A stretch of DNA of 64,000 nt from contig NW_022145543.1 of NCBI RefSeq assembly GCF_000002235.5, forward strand, positions 186,001-250,000. Reading direction: 5' to 3'. The notes beneath the pieces are model-generated. The model had not been told where the DNA came from. It was given only the letters and a program-made list of their open reading frames with translations, and did not search any database. Source of the DNA: Strongylocentrotus purpuratus. Taxonomy: Eukaryota > Echinodermata > Echinoidea > Camarodonta > Strongylocentrotidae. Shown piece by piece: positions 1 to 11,500 of the stretch (position 1 is the first letter of the stretch; the number at the start of each line of letters is the position of its first letter). The translations under genes were made by a program, and so were the position numbers.

Positions 1-226
1 TACCTTTCTGGCGGTAAACAGACAATAAAACATGTGCTGTAACGGTTTTTGCCTCAAGTCATATTTTGAGATTTTTTTCTTTTTACTTATCGTTTAATAA
101 CACAGAGTCATTACATCCTTGAGCCCCAAACCTATTCCACTTTATCCTGAGATCTTTGAAGGCCTGGACAGTTTATCTGCTGTGTAAGTCAACATTTTGT
201 TTTGTCTTCTTCATTCGGGTCATATT

Positions 227-258
<32 letters not shown>

Positions 259-892
259 GCTCTCTATCTAATAAGGGGTTTGCATTTGGATCGGCTTTTG
301 ACAAGAAAATGAAATTCCGTCGTGCACATTTATTTCTACGGATCTTTTATGATTAAATTTAAATGAATTGAAATGGTATTGATTGCACTAAAACTTTACA
401 TCAGCAGCATATGAAGGCTAAATTATACTGTAGAATTTATGAAATGAAAATACATGTTAAAACGAAAACTTATTTTGATTCGTAAAATTCCTATTTTGTG
501 AATGTACATATAGTTTCTTTTCGTAAGATAACATTTTCAAGGGCTTCAATATGTCAAAATTACCCGATAAAAAAAGAAAATACGTACCGCGTGAGTCATA
601 AAGGAGGGCAACCAACATCTACTCTAAACATATAACAGACGGAGAAAATCATTTAGATAGTATACAATTTTATCATAGGCACTTTACCCGATTTCAAGTA
701 CCTGAACATCGTTATTTCACGCTTGTCCAAAATATAGGTTAAAAAGATATCATATTAATGGGTCAGGTTCATTTTGTTACTGGGTTTCGGTTCTCCTTTT
801 GTTTCATGCCTCTAGACTCGTCATGGCGCCACATACAAATTAGTTTTTATCCTGAAGATATCTCTCATTTTTCATCCACATTTTAAAATCCC
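1..892. other. gene-free stretch with (TC)n tract
   Basis: No coding exon is recognisable here. The only structure seen is a (TC)n microsatellite at about 227-268, and the short open frames across it are Ser/Leu-rich artefacts. The end of the stretch (about 870-912) is pyrimidine-rich and leads into the splice acceptor of the receptor exon at 913. It is therefore probably intron sequence of that gene. Confidence 0.5.
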
Positions 893-912
893 ATGTTCAA
901 TATTTCCACCAG

Positions 913-1962
913 GTATGTCTACGATTCACGTTTCTGCTGTCTGGCGCCGGCCAGTGTAAACTGTGTTAATGAGCGCCCTACTCATCCTCTCTTCACCTGC
1001 CGCAAGACCTTCCTCCAGAACTTTACCATCAAGATTTTCATGTGGATCCTAGGGATAAGTGCCTTACTTGGGAACACCTTCGTCTTGGTCTTCAGGTTGA
1101 GGAGTACACCTACGACCAGGGTAGCCAAGATTCAGGCCATGATCATCACCAACCTGGCCGTGTCTGATCTCTTGATGGGTATCTACATGGTGCTCCTCGC
1201 CGTGATGGATATGGAGAGTCTTACTTCTGGGAGGGTCGTGCTGAGGAGTGGAGGGCCAGCACTACTTGTCAGATCGCAGGGTTCATCTCTGTTCTAAGCA
1301 GTGAGACGTCCGTGTTCTTGCTCGTCCTCCTCAGTCTTGACCGCTTCATTTGTGTCGTGTTCCCGTTCAGCAACTGGCGTTTGGGCGTTGTGTCTACCCG
1401 CGTTACAATCGGAGTTATATGGCTAGCATCTGTACTACTCAGCGTGGGAGGTGTATTGCTGAATAACCTCAATCCAGATGCCTATGGTCTCAGTGACGTA
1501 TGCGTCGGACTCCCTTTCATTCGAAAGTCTACGGATATCCGCGAAGAGGACGACACCTGGACATCGAATCAGTATGGCATACCCTATTCCACCACGATCG
1601 CTGGCTCAACCGTATCAACATGGAAGTACTCCATTGTTCTTTTCCTTGGTATCAATCTATGTGGTTTCGTTGTCATTTTTCTCTCGTACATTGCCATTTT
1701 CATCAAGGCCCGTTTTGTCCGCGCTGAAGTCGGTCAAACCAGCCAATCAGCCAAGGAGATCAAGATGGCGCTGAGGATGCTGCTGATCGTCGGCACTGAC
1801 CTTTTCTGTTGGATGCCAATCATCATCCTTGGTATCCTAGTCCAGACCCTCGGGGTCAACGTAACACCGGACATCTACGCCTGGTTGGTGGTCTTCGTCA
1901 TGCCTATTAATTCATCTCTCAATCCCTATCTCTACACCATCATAAATATGGTTTCCAAATGA
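913..1962 (+). pseudogene. relaxin/LGR-type GPCR, seven-TM exon with frameshift
   Basis: This is a rhodopsin-like receptor of the leucine-rich-repeat (LGR/RXFP) class. An acceptor (ccaccag at 906-912) precedes a Cys-rich hinge (FCCLAP, then NC) like the hinge between LRRs and TM1 in relaxin receptors. TM1 (GNTFVLVFRLRS) and TM2 (NLAVSDLLMGIYMVLLAVMD) follow. The frame is then lost near 1216-1222 and resumes with an extracellular WEGRAEEWR stretch, TM3 with LDRFICVVFPFS, TM6 with FCWMP and TM7 with NPYLYTI. The stop at 1960 falls about six residues after the NPxxY motif, so helix 8 and the cytoplasmic tail are missing unless spliced from another exon. No LRR exons are visible upstream. The break looks like a one-base loss, so this is either a recent pseudogene or an assembly error. 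The class assignment is firm; ligand and exact subtype are unknown. Confidence 0.75.
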
Positions 1963-2552
1963 CTCTTATATATGTGCTATGTGATGACATCATTATGTTC
2001 TGAAACATTGTTCGGTATTTTCAAATTGATGTCATCCTATCTAGACAGGGGAAGAATATTATGTATCTGCACATGGTATGTAAAATATATAATTGAATGT
2101 GTTAGATTCAAAACTTTCCCTATTCATTTAAAATCAATGAAAATCAATTAATTATTTGAGAGTACTATCTATTTGTTTAGTTTATCCAAATTTCCCAGGG
2201 ATTAAGGGATTAAGTTATCAACACTAACAAATCAGCAGTTCGATCGTTAAAGTGTATTATAACTAAATTTGAACGAAAAGTCACAAATGTGGAGAAGCGA
2301 TAGAGATAAGGAAGGCGTTCTCCCACCCCGTAAATTGATCCTTTTTTTTCCTTCAAACTTGATATCAAGATTCTGTCACAACTTTTCTTTAGCAACTTTA
2401 TACGACCAGCGAAAAAGTACCATTCAAAGCATAACAATTTAATTCAGTTACATAATTAGAAGCGGGCAAGCCGGGGAGAGACTTTCAAAACCAAATAAAA
2501 TGTATTAGTGTCATATACACAGCTAGGGTACAGAGTGCTATATATAGACAGC
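1963..2552. other. no recognised gene
   Basis: AT-rich DNA downstream of the receptor exon. It could include 3' UTR or intron of that gene. No exon, clear polyadenylation context or repeat was recognised. Confidence 0.4.
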
Positions 2553-2806
2553 CAGTGGCGGCGATTTTTTTTTTTCTCACGACGCGGGGGGGGGGGGGAG
2601 AAATGCGATATCTACTTGTACATTTTGAAGGATATTGTGCGAGGGAGCGTAGCGACCGAGTGAAAAGATTTGTGTATTTTGTTAGTCTAATAGCTGCAGT
2701 CTTGGGCCCTCCAAAGCCTTAAAGTGTGGTGCAGTCTTTAGTCAGTATTTGCTATACATTTTGGGGGCACTTTTTCAATTTTTCCGGGGGACGATCGCCG
2801 CTCCTG
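2553..2806. mobile_element. hAT-type MITE with 8-bp TSD
   Basis: A non-autonomous DNA element of 254 bp. Its ends are inverted: CAGTGGCGGCGAT at the left, and the complement of GATCGCCGCTCCTG at the right. It is flanked by a perfect 8-bp duplication, tagacagc, at 2545-2552 and 2807-2814, which is diagnostic of the hAT superfamily. The interior has poly-T and a run of about 13 G and no coding capacity. Confidence 0.85.
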
Positions 2807-3387
2807 TAGACAGCACTTTCGGTGTCATGCCACAACTCTTTAAACCCACGTTAGGCTCACTATGCACAAGTAGAAAATGACATCGGTGATTTTAAATGAC
2901 AATCCTTGTAATAGGCTTGTACTTTTTAAGGACTTCTCTTTTAGGCATGAGTCTATCCTTCAGCTCGATGGTCCTTTTCAGAGTTTTTTTGTTGTCATGC
3001 ACTTACTACACGTATTTCTTTATTCAAACATATATATGTGGACTAATAGGCACTGTTAATTAATTGATTGAATTTACTACATTTCATGTCGATGATGGTA
3101 TGTTGCACATGACCACACTTCACCAAGAAGAGCTTGTACACCAATAATGAATTGCAAATTTCTTAATAAATTTAGCTCCTACATCTCAATCAAATAGTAC
3201 TCTGAATATGATTTGTTGTCTTGCATTTCTGAATCCACCTGGACGTACCTAACGACTACACCCAGTATCATGATCCACCCCTTGGATTGTATTCTTCAAT
3301 ACTGACTGCATTAGACCAGCCTTGAAGAGTCAGGTGAATAATGGAATGCATCGTGTCAATTCAATGTAATTAATACACACAATGAAG

Positions 3388-3560
3388 CAGTGGCGGATCC
3401 AGGGGGGGGGGGGGGGGGGGGGACCAAAAAAAGAATATGCTCGCTACCCCCCCCCCCTCCCACTGAGCGACTTTTCGACCGGGGCGATTTTCAAATTTTC
3501 GGGAGCAAAAAATAAAAAAAGTTGGGCCCCCTCCCCTAAGAAATCCTGGATCCGCGCCTG
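3388..3560. mobile_element. hAT-type MITE with 8-bp TSD
   Basis: A 173-bp element with 16-bp terminal inverted repeats (CAGTGGCGGATCCAGG, and its imperfect complement at the right end, 14/16). It is flanked by a perfect 8-bp duplication caatgaag at 3380-3387 and 3561-3568. The left part is a long poly-G run and the middle has a poly-C run, so the element can fold back on itself. Glycine- and proline-rich open frames here are artefacts of these homopolymers. Confidence 0.88.
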
Positions 3561-3568
3561 CAATGAAG

Positions 3569-6469
3569 AAACCACGACCAAAAACTTATTCTAGCATGAA
3601 ATTAATACAATTTATAAGTCAAATATTTTATGAGATGATCATTGTTTGATTACAGATTGACACATGATTCTGAGCTTTACATAAATCAAGGGACTAACTG
3701 AACCCTTTTAGAATGTTTATCAGGGTATTCAACCTAGAATATAATTAATCCGCTCACAAGAACACTTGACTTTAACACATTTTACAATAGAGCAGCATTG
3801 GGATTTGAACCCATGCTATTGAAATAACTTTAGCAGAACGTGGCCGAAATGGAAGACTGCAAATATGTCCAATGAGGTCCAACAGTGGAGTAACTCAACC
3901 TACATTGTGGTGGATTAAACCTGGCCTGCAGTTAATCTCCTTTCAATAATATCTGCCAATATCTTTTAAATGGTGGCAGCGGTGGGATTTGAACCTACTC
4001 CTTGTGAATGGAATTAATGATGCCTGTGTCTCATATGGATCTAATAATGGACTAACTCATGAAACTTAGCATGGGTTCAAATCTGGCCTGAAGTTAGTGC
4101 AGTACATTTGAAATTATGAGAGCAATGGATCAAATTAAAGAAACCATGTTTTTTAAACTAGAGTCTTACAGCAGAAGAACTTAAACTGCAGTATCTGGCC
4201 GGCATAAAACCTGGCATAAAATTGTGTGTACTTCCAGTTATAGGCCAGAATGCTAGCCACACAACTTCATTGACTTCTCCATTCTTCTAGAAATCACTCA
4301 TTTTGCTGGTCCACAAGAGGTTGTCCCTTTCTTTAAAAATGTACATTGTTGTTTAATGTATATCCAAATTCAGTTTAGTCTGCATGACTCGACTTTTTTA
4401 TAAGTGATTAGTGACTTAGTCAAATTTTTCCTCAGTGAAATAATTAGTTTGGATCAAACTATTCCAAACTTTGTATCATTTACACTTCTTAAGTCAAATT
4501 TTGCATGAGTCAAGATGTGTTTTTGTGAAGGTTCAAACAGATTTGACTTATGCAGAGTTAACTGTATTTAAAAGCTAGGACACTTCTGTGTAGATCGGCC
4601 CTGTTGGCTCTCTATTCAATCTTTAAAACATTGATAAACCTACTCTTCATAATTCGTGGCAGTTTTATGAACCAACGAATCTGTCATACACATTAATGTA
4701 CAGATTTGGCGTTTCACAATAATGATAACGAATTTACCAAATGTAATATATAGATGCAATCTTTATTTACATCACAACAATTTTGTCAATTCCAACATGC
4801 TAAGATAAAGTTTAAAAAACTGTGAAAAGGTAAATTACCTCCTGTACATGCAGGTGTGGTTAAGAAACACTCGGAATAGGAACTGCAATCTTTCGGTTTG
4901 ATTTTCAGCAAATTATTTAGCAGATATGGTATAGGGGCACATAAAATTTGTTTAAACATATCACAGAATAATTTCAAAACAATCCTAAGAAATAATGCCA
5001 AGCAAACAAACATTCATATTTTCTTGTCCTTACACACTCATTTTTTTCCCCAGCATGCTCCTTCTTGCTGTCATTTATATCTTTGTATCACTGCCATAAC
5101 AATGTAAATAATTGAAGTAACAGAAATAAAGTAAGGAGATCAGTGAGCATATGTCTCATCAAGCAACAATGTTGACCGTTGTAGTAACCCCTTTCTTGTT
5201 AAAGAGAAATTTGGTTCATTCTGGATATACATGTTTACATAAGTTGCACCATACTGTGTTTTCAATAAAAATTTAGGTAGAAATTGGTTTAAAGAATTAG
5301 TCCTAAAATGTGTGGTTCATTTCATAAACACAAAAACAACAGGATAAAAAAGGTGCACCTGTTGACTAGCATCATAAATAACAAATACTGACACTGTTCC
5401 TTCATTACATTATTACTACATTAAATATCCTATGAGTGCTATTAACATATTCATACAAATGTGTACTTTACTACCCAAATGCCAGTTATTGCCAAAGACG
5501 TACGTCTCAAGCCGCTCGTCATAAACATGGATAAAAATAAAATCTGTTATTTCTGTTATTATTGATTAAAAATCATCACAACTGTCATATTACAATCATG
5601 CATAAGAGTGTGTAGATTTGTGATTGATTGGAGGACATACGTAGTCATTCTGAACCAATCGCAACTCATTATTAAAGGCGATGCCCTGGTTTTCTGGGTG
5701 GGATTTTATATTAACTAGTTTTAATGTGGAATGCCAATTGTCAATCTCTTCATCATGTACACATTACTGTTATTCTGGAGTAAGTAAATAAACAAAATGA
5801 AGCAAGGCATGGAAAGAACCTAAAAATTTCAAAAATATGACTTCTTCTTTTTCACTTTCGTACTGAGGCATAGTAATTGTAAGGTGTTTCATTCAGTTTT
5901 GTAATCGTACGGGATCTACAATGTCAATGGAAACTCCTCAAGTCCATATTCTAACATACATGGCTTACCGGTAGTTGGGTAGAACCATATCATTATGGTG
6001 AATTGAATCTAAAATGGTTAATTAAAAATGACACATACCAGCCTGCAAGTATAATTGCATATCGATTAACAATAAAAAGAGGGGTAAAATTGCAATTGAA
6101 CTTGCACAAATATACATTAATCTTAACAATTTGAAAGCATAACAAGTCAGTACATTATAAGATGAATCACTAGGGATGTTGTTATGCAACAGTAAAAGAA
6201 AGAGAAAAGAGAGAGAGAGATAGAGAGAGAGGGAGGAATAGAGGTAGAGAGAAAGAGAGAGAACGATGAGCTCATGAGAGAAAGAGGGAAAGAGAGAGAG
6301 AGAGAGAGAGAGAAATAAGAGAGAGGGCGATGGAAGAGTGAGAGAGAGAGATAGTGCGATGACAAAATGAGAGAGAAAAAGAAAGTTTCAACGAGATCTA
6401 CATTCAATATTTTATAACGACAGAAAGTAACTTACATGTAGACATGGGTTGAAGGGCATATTTAAACTA
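3569..6469. other. no recognised gene; tRNA-like repeat traces
   Basis: No exon is recognised. On the minus strand, B-box-like strings (the complement of GGGATTTGAACC) lie at about 3800-3812 and 3976-3988. They suggest decayed tRNA-derived SINE copies. A (GA)n-rich tract occupies about 6196-6375. The rest looks like ordinary AT-rich intergenic DNA downstream of GDE1. Confidence 0.4.
6196..6375. repeat. (GA)n microsatellite
   Basis: A purine-rich tract of GA/GAGAGA units with interruptions, about 180 bp. The Ser/Leu-rich open frame on the opposite strand is a by-product of the repeat. Confidence 0.85.
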
Positions 6470-6620
6470 CAGTGGAAACTTGTTATAACGAGGTCCTTGG
6501 GACCAAGGAAATTACCTTGTTATATCAGGGTAAAAAGCAAAAGAATATAAAGAGCTGGGACCAGCAAAATCACCTTGTTAGAACAGATACATCAAAGCTC
6601 TTTAAAATGAGGTTCCACCG
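6470..6620. mobile_element. pogo/Tc1-mariner-type MITE, TA target
   Basis: A 151-bp element flanked by TA at 6468-6469 and 6621-6622. The left end begins CAGTGGAAACTTGTTATAAC and the right end is the imperfect complement of CGGTGGAACCTCATTTTA. Ends starting CAGTGgAacCT with a TA target are typical of pogo/Tigger-like Tc1-mariner elements. It has no coding sequence. Confidence 0.7.
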
Positions 6621-6622
6621 TA

Positions 6623-8391
6623 TCAATCCAAATTGAAAAGACACACATATTCAACCCTTAAAAAGGAATAGAAGGCAAACAGTGGAGAATCAATAGAGTA
6701 CAAAAATTAATCAGTAAAACATAACAGTTAACAAAATATTACATTCGATAAGAGCTAGTAAATACCTCTACTACCTTTCATTAGCTAAATATACCTCAAA
6801 ATGTCAATCAGATTACACTACACTTTTAACTCACCAGGCTTTATCACCAACAATCATACCTTTTGCTCTCTGTACACGCTTATGGTAAGAGGTAAAAAAA
6901 AAAAGTACAATTACTTTGTGAGGTTCATGTTAAAATATCATACAAAATATATTATTGCCATATATTCAAGCATGGAATCTTTAAGTGTACATACATGTAC
7001 CAGTTAGAGAATAATAAATCCAACAAACAGACAATTCCACATTTGATATTTTCTCTCCAAGTACTTTACATGGATAGCATAAATTAATAAATTATTCTTA
7101 TATACCTTTACCAATATATAACCAGTCAGTACTGGCAAAAGATTAACATATATGTACATATGTATGTATATATAAGTATGATTCTTTGTTTTACACACAC
7201 AGATCGACTTTCCCTCTATATAAAAGAAGAATACGATTTGGATGTACAAACAAAATTCTTTGTTACTCACAAGGACAAATATATTCATAGTTCTGGACAA
7301 AATTTGTTCTTTCAATATGAAAATTATCCTAACAAGTCAAGCGAAAAGTCTAAGGGAAGCACTGAAGATTATTTGGAGTCAATGTAACAATAGGAATTGC
7401 ATTATATTACTCTTGATATCGACATGTATTTAGTGACAATAGAACTTGTATTAATGATGAAAATTGAACAGCCTAACATGGCAAGATACGTATGAAACTT
7501 GTCTAAAACTCTGTGGTGCCTACATTGTTCATATCTAAAGTGGTACAAAACGGCCATGTCCACATAAAATGGCTCCAGTATAGTGTGTGTCTTATATATT
7601 ATATATTTCTGCATCATTTATAAATATTCTGATCAGTGACTACCCTTTGGTCCTTTACTCATTGCACGCATACTGTCTGCCCCCCCCCCCCCCCACCTAA
7701 AATTAATCATACATTTTGCCTCAACGTTTTTTTCTTCTTGTGTACTGCATCACGTGTGAACAAAAGTCTCCAGATTTCTATGGTAAGATCGAATTTCCAA
7801 CTTCAAAATGGAATACATCCAATCTCACTTGCATCACCAGAACATTTTTTGGCTGCAGAATGTAACACACAAGATATACTTTTTATACATCAAATGGGTA
7901 ATTATGTGAAATATTTCCCATAGGACATAGGTAAGTCGTTTTCCTCCTCATATATCATCCGGAAGGAAAAATATCTTGACATAACCATTGACTTATGATG
8001 CTTTCTCAGATCACTACCATTAGTCATAGTCAATCAAGAGATTTTGTGATTCATGGATGAAGATATATGAATATATGTCATATGTTGTATGGAATACGTT
8101 GCAAGGAATTGCCCCAAATAAATGCTCTATATTGCTCAATGCAATTCAAGTTATTGATGTAAGAAAACATTGTCTAGTATTTTTAAACACTTAATTGACA
8201 TGTTTATGACAATGTGACCTTTGACCTCTTACTCCCAAAATTTGATCAGTTAATCATTGCATGTTCATCCATTCTTTATTCAAGTTTGGTTTGAATTGCT
8301 TCAATTCTTTTCAAGTTATCACAGTAAAAAGGTCTTTTGCGGTTTCAGCTGAAAGTAACCTGTACTTCGAATGCATTATAGAAATGATTGC
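6623..8391. other. GDE1 downstream region, no other gene
   Basis: AT-rich DNA downstream (minus-strand sense) of the GDE1 stop codon; the proximal part is presumably 3' UTR. It holds a poly-C run at about 7680-7694 and a dispersed repeat unit at about 8205-8345. No additional coding exon was recognised. Confidence 0.45.
8205..8345. repeat. dispersed TGACCTTTGACC repeat unit
   Basis: Begins with a TGACCTTTGACCT core (8215-8227) followed by an A/T-rich stretch containing GATCAGTTAATCATTGCATG and a TTCAAGTTATCACAGTAA end. Related units recur at about 9750-9890, 9950-10110 and 10110-10260, including the order CCTTTGACC, TCAGT.CATCC, TCCAAGTTTG, TTCAA.TTAT. It is a family repeat rather than unique DNA. 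Confidence 0.65.
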
Positions 8392-8515
8392 CTATTTGAT
8401 GCAGTCTGTAATGTAGTGGCAATCCAGTGAGGCAAGGAACTCCTTATCCGTCTTCTTGTTGACAGTCCAAGGTATTACTGTGAGACCACGTGCTGACCAG
8501 TACCGGATAACATTC
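8392..8515 (-). CDS. GDE1: GDE1 exon 6 (terminal)
   Basis: 124 coding nt from a CATGCAG acceptor to a TAG stop at 8392-8394. Encodes RYWSARGLTVIPWTVN, then CHYITDCIK. These are the final beta-strands of the TIM barrel. Confidence 0.92.
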
Positions 8516-11500
8516 CTGCATGGGCACAGACAAAGAGAAAGAAAGAGAATGGGAAAACAGATAGAGATCGAGGGACAGTGCAGGTAAAATATGAGTTTGA
8601 ATCTAATTTTCATAGAAGCAGACAAATAAAAGAAAATAATCAGTGAAAGTTTCAAGAACACCTATTGAAAAAACATGAAAGAAAATAGTGAATTTAAATA
8701 TTTGTAAATGATCAAACAAAAAATTAACCACTTCATGACATACTTTGCTCTGACCTGGTAGAGTTTTCTCACTAAGTTAATGTCCTTGCCATTTGAAGTG
8801 CGTGCATTTCAACACGTCTCAAATTTCATCAATGCCAGATATATGCATAGGCGCATCTTAGCCCTGCATTAAGCTGTGGGTTATCACTTTTTGATGGGAA
8901 CTGTTTTGTACAGTATAGGCATGTTAGGATAGAGTGATGCCCTGCCACATGTTGTAATTCAACCAATTAGATTGCCTAAATTCTAGAACCTGTTTTATAA
9001 TAGCAGCATACATGCTACTTGAATATGGTCAAGCTGCTGTTGCTATAGTAACAGCCATGAAATGCACTTACAGTGAAATTGTGTCCTTCTGAAGCAGCAT
9101 AGCAGAGTTTCCACACAGGATCCACAACCAGTTGTGCAAACTCCACTCCAAGATCTTGTCAATGATCGCAAAGGGCAGTAGCTTCCACCAGGTGGGTGGT
9201 CCGGTCCATCTCTTCATGACCTGGCCAGATATGAAGTAGGGCTCAGTGGTCAGTGCGGTTAAAATCTCACTGTCCAGTTGTCTCACCTTCAAATGAAAGA
9301 AAAGATATGTCATAATTGAAAGTGGAATACAAGAGAGAGGAGGTAAATAAAGGAGGAAAATGAAGATAACAGATAGAGTACAAGACAGACCTTACAAATG
9401 AGAGGTAAATATGGCTCCCACCAAATGAGTGAACCAATCCATCTCTTCATAACTTGACTAGAGACAAGGGCATGCTGGTCAGTGATGCCAGAATCCCTTT
9501 GTCAAGTTTTGTTCACCTTCAAACGGAAGAGTTTCAATTAAATTCACTTAAAATACATGTATTTTAATAGTATTCATGCAAATAGACGGGGAAAATGTCG
9601 ACAGTACCTTGTTATTTCATGATATATTGAAAACTGGCACGAAGTGTTATTGAAAGAAAGGGGCAAAGGATATCACATTATAACAAGATGAATGCAACTG
9701 TATCTCTACTTTTCCCCCATCGGTATGTATCTTCAGTATTCTTCACTGATAAATGATCCTGTGACCTTTAACATCTGGCCTTACAAACAATAAATTTTCA
9801 TTTAATCTGTTAATGCTCATAGATATTTCAGCCAAGCTTGGTCTACATTGTTTAAATTGTTAGTAAGTTATCACAGTAATTTAATATTTTCTAGGATTTT
9901 TAACACTTTCCAGTAACGTGATGCTTTAATGGCATTTTCCAACACTTTTATGACCATTTAACCTTTGACCTTTTACGACCAAAGACTAATCAGTACATCC
10001 TTGTATGCTCATTCATACTCCATCCAAGTTTGTTTTTTATTACTTTAACGCTTTTCAAATTATTGCATTAAGATATATTCTGGCATTTTTCAACACCAAA
10101 CGACCCTACTAACTTTGACCTTTTCCAACTAAAATCTTATCAGTTCATCCAAAAACTTGATTCACATTTATATGTTAGCCTAAATCCGCTCAATGATTCT
10201 TGCGTTTTTGCGGTTAAAAAAGCAGGACGGATGGACAACCCATGAACATATTTTGGGTGGCGGCGACATGAAAAAAAGATAATGGTGATAAGAGTGGGTG
10301 ATGGACGTTAAAATAACTTAAATAAGAATATAAGAAGTAAAAATTTTACCCTATATATTGTAGTTGGGAAGAAGGAGCAGATCATGCCGTTATCATACAG
10401 GCCAGGGTACTTCTGATAAAGCTTGATCAGCTCGTCCACCATCTGGGAAAAAATGAAGAAGATAATTAGTTTAATCATTGTAAAGATTTTTTTGGCTTGC
10501 ACCCAGTAAAGATCATGTGGTCGGTCTTGTAATCGAAACAAGTGAGAACAAATCTTGAAACCCGCAGGATTTGAACCTGCCATCTACTGGTACTCCTTGC
10601 TGGGTAGCAACTCTACCACCAGGCCGTCACTGGTTGACAGCACATGCATTAACAATGAACTTGAAACAAATACCTCAGCTCTCCTGACTTTTTCCTGACA
10701 AGATTGAGCATGCGATCTTTATCTACTGGGTGCAAGCTAAAAAAATTCTTTATAACAATTGAAACTTCTCCCAGGAAGCCTAAAAATTTACCATTCAAAG
10801 ATTAGTTTTGTTTATACAGCCAGTACCGAACCATTTTGAGTGCATTCTTTTGAAAGACACTAAATTTGCTGATGTAAACTGGTTATTGTGCTACACTAGT
10901 CTATTAAACAAATACAGCGTGCATGTCATACTTATAAATGTATCAGAAAATACCAACTCTGTCATTGCTTTAAGGCTTGTGTTTTTAAGACACCTTTCTA
11001 CAAAATTTACATTAAAATATTCACCTTTTTAGTAAGGGTGTACTGACTTTCGTTGGATGTATTTCATTTGTTAATTGGAACCCCCCCCCCCCTAAAAAAG
11101 AAGACCATGATCACTGTCTTTTAATATTGTTGAGCCCATGCATATTCCATTTCTAACAATGTTAAAAAATGTAACCTAGACTTATTTTGCATTTCTCTTA
11201 GGTATTTTTTGCATGAATAAAGGTGATTGAAGAAAGAAAAAAAAAGCAAATCATTGAAACGAATTCTACTTAATATTCGGCTCTTTTAAAGCACATACCG
11301 GTATCACATTATTTAAGGTCCCTATGTGCTTCCAAAGAGCTTAGTATAACAGTGATAAAATTCCATCGCCTTCCCAAAAGTTTTATTTATCTGTTGATTT
11401 CTTGTTTCTTCAAATGTGTCTGGAAAAATAACCGTTGTAAAGCTGTACAATAACCTCTCTGAAGCAGCTCAAAATGAAGAATATTGAAGTACATGAACAA

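Noticed and set aside
3789..3990. tRNA genes on the minus strand (GGGTTCAAATCCC strings)
   Set aside because: Only B-box-like strings are convincing; a full cloverleaf could not be drawn.
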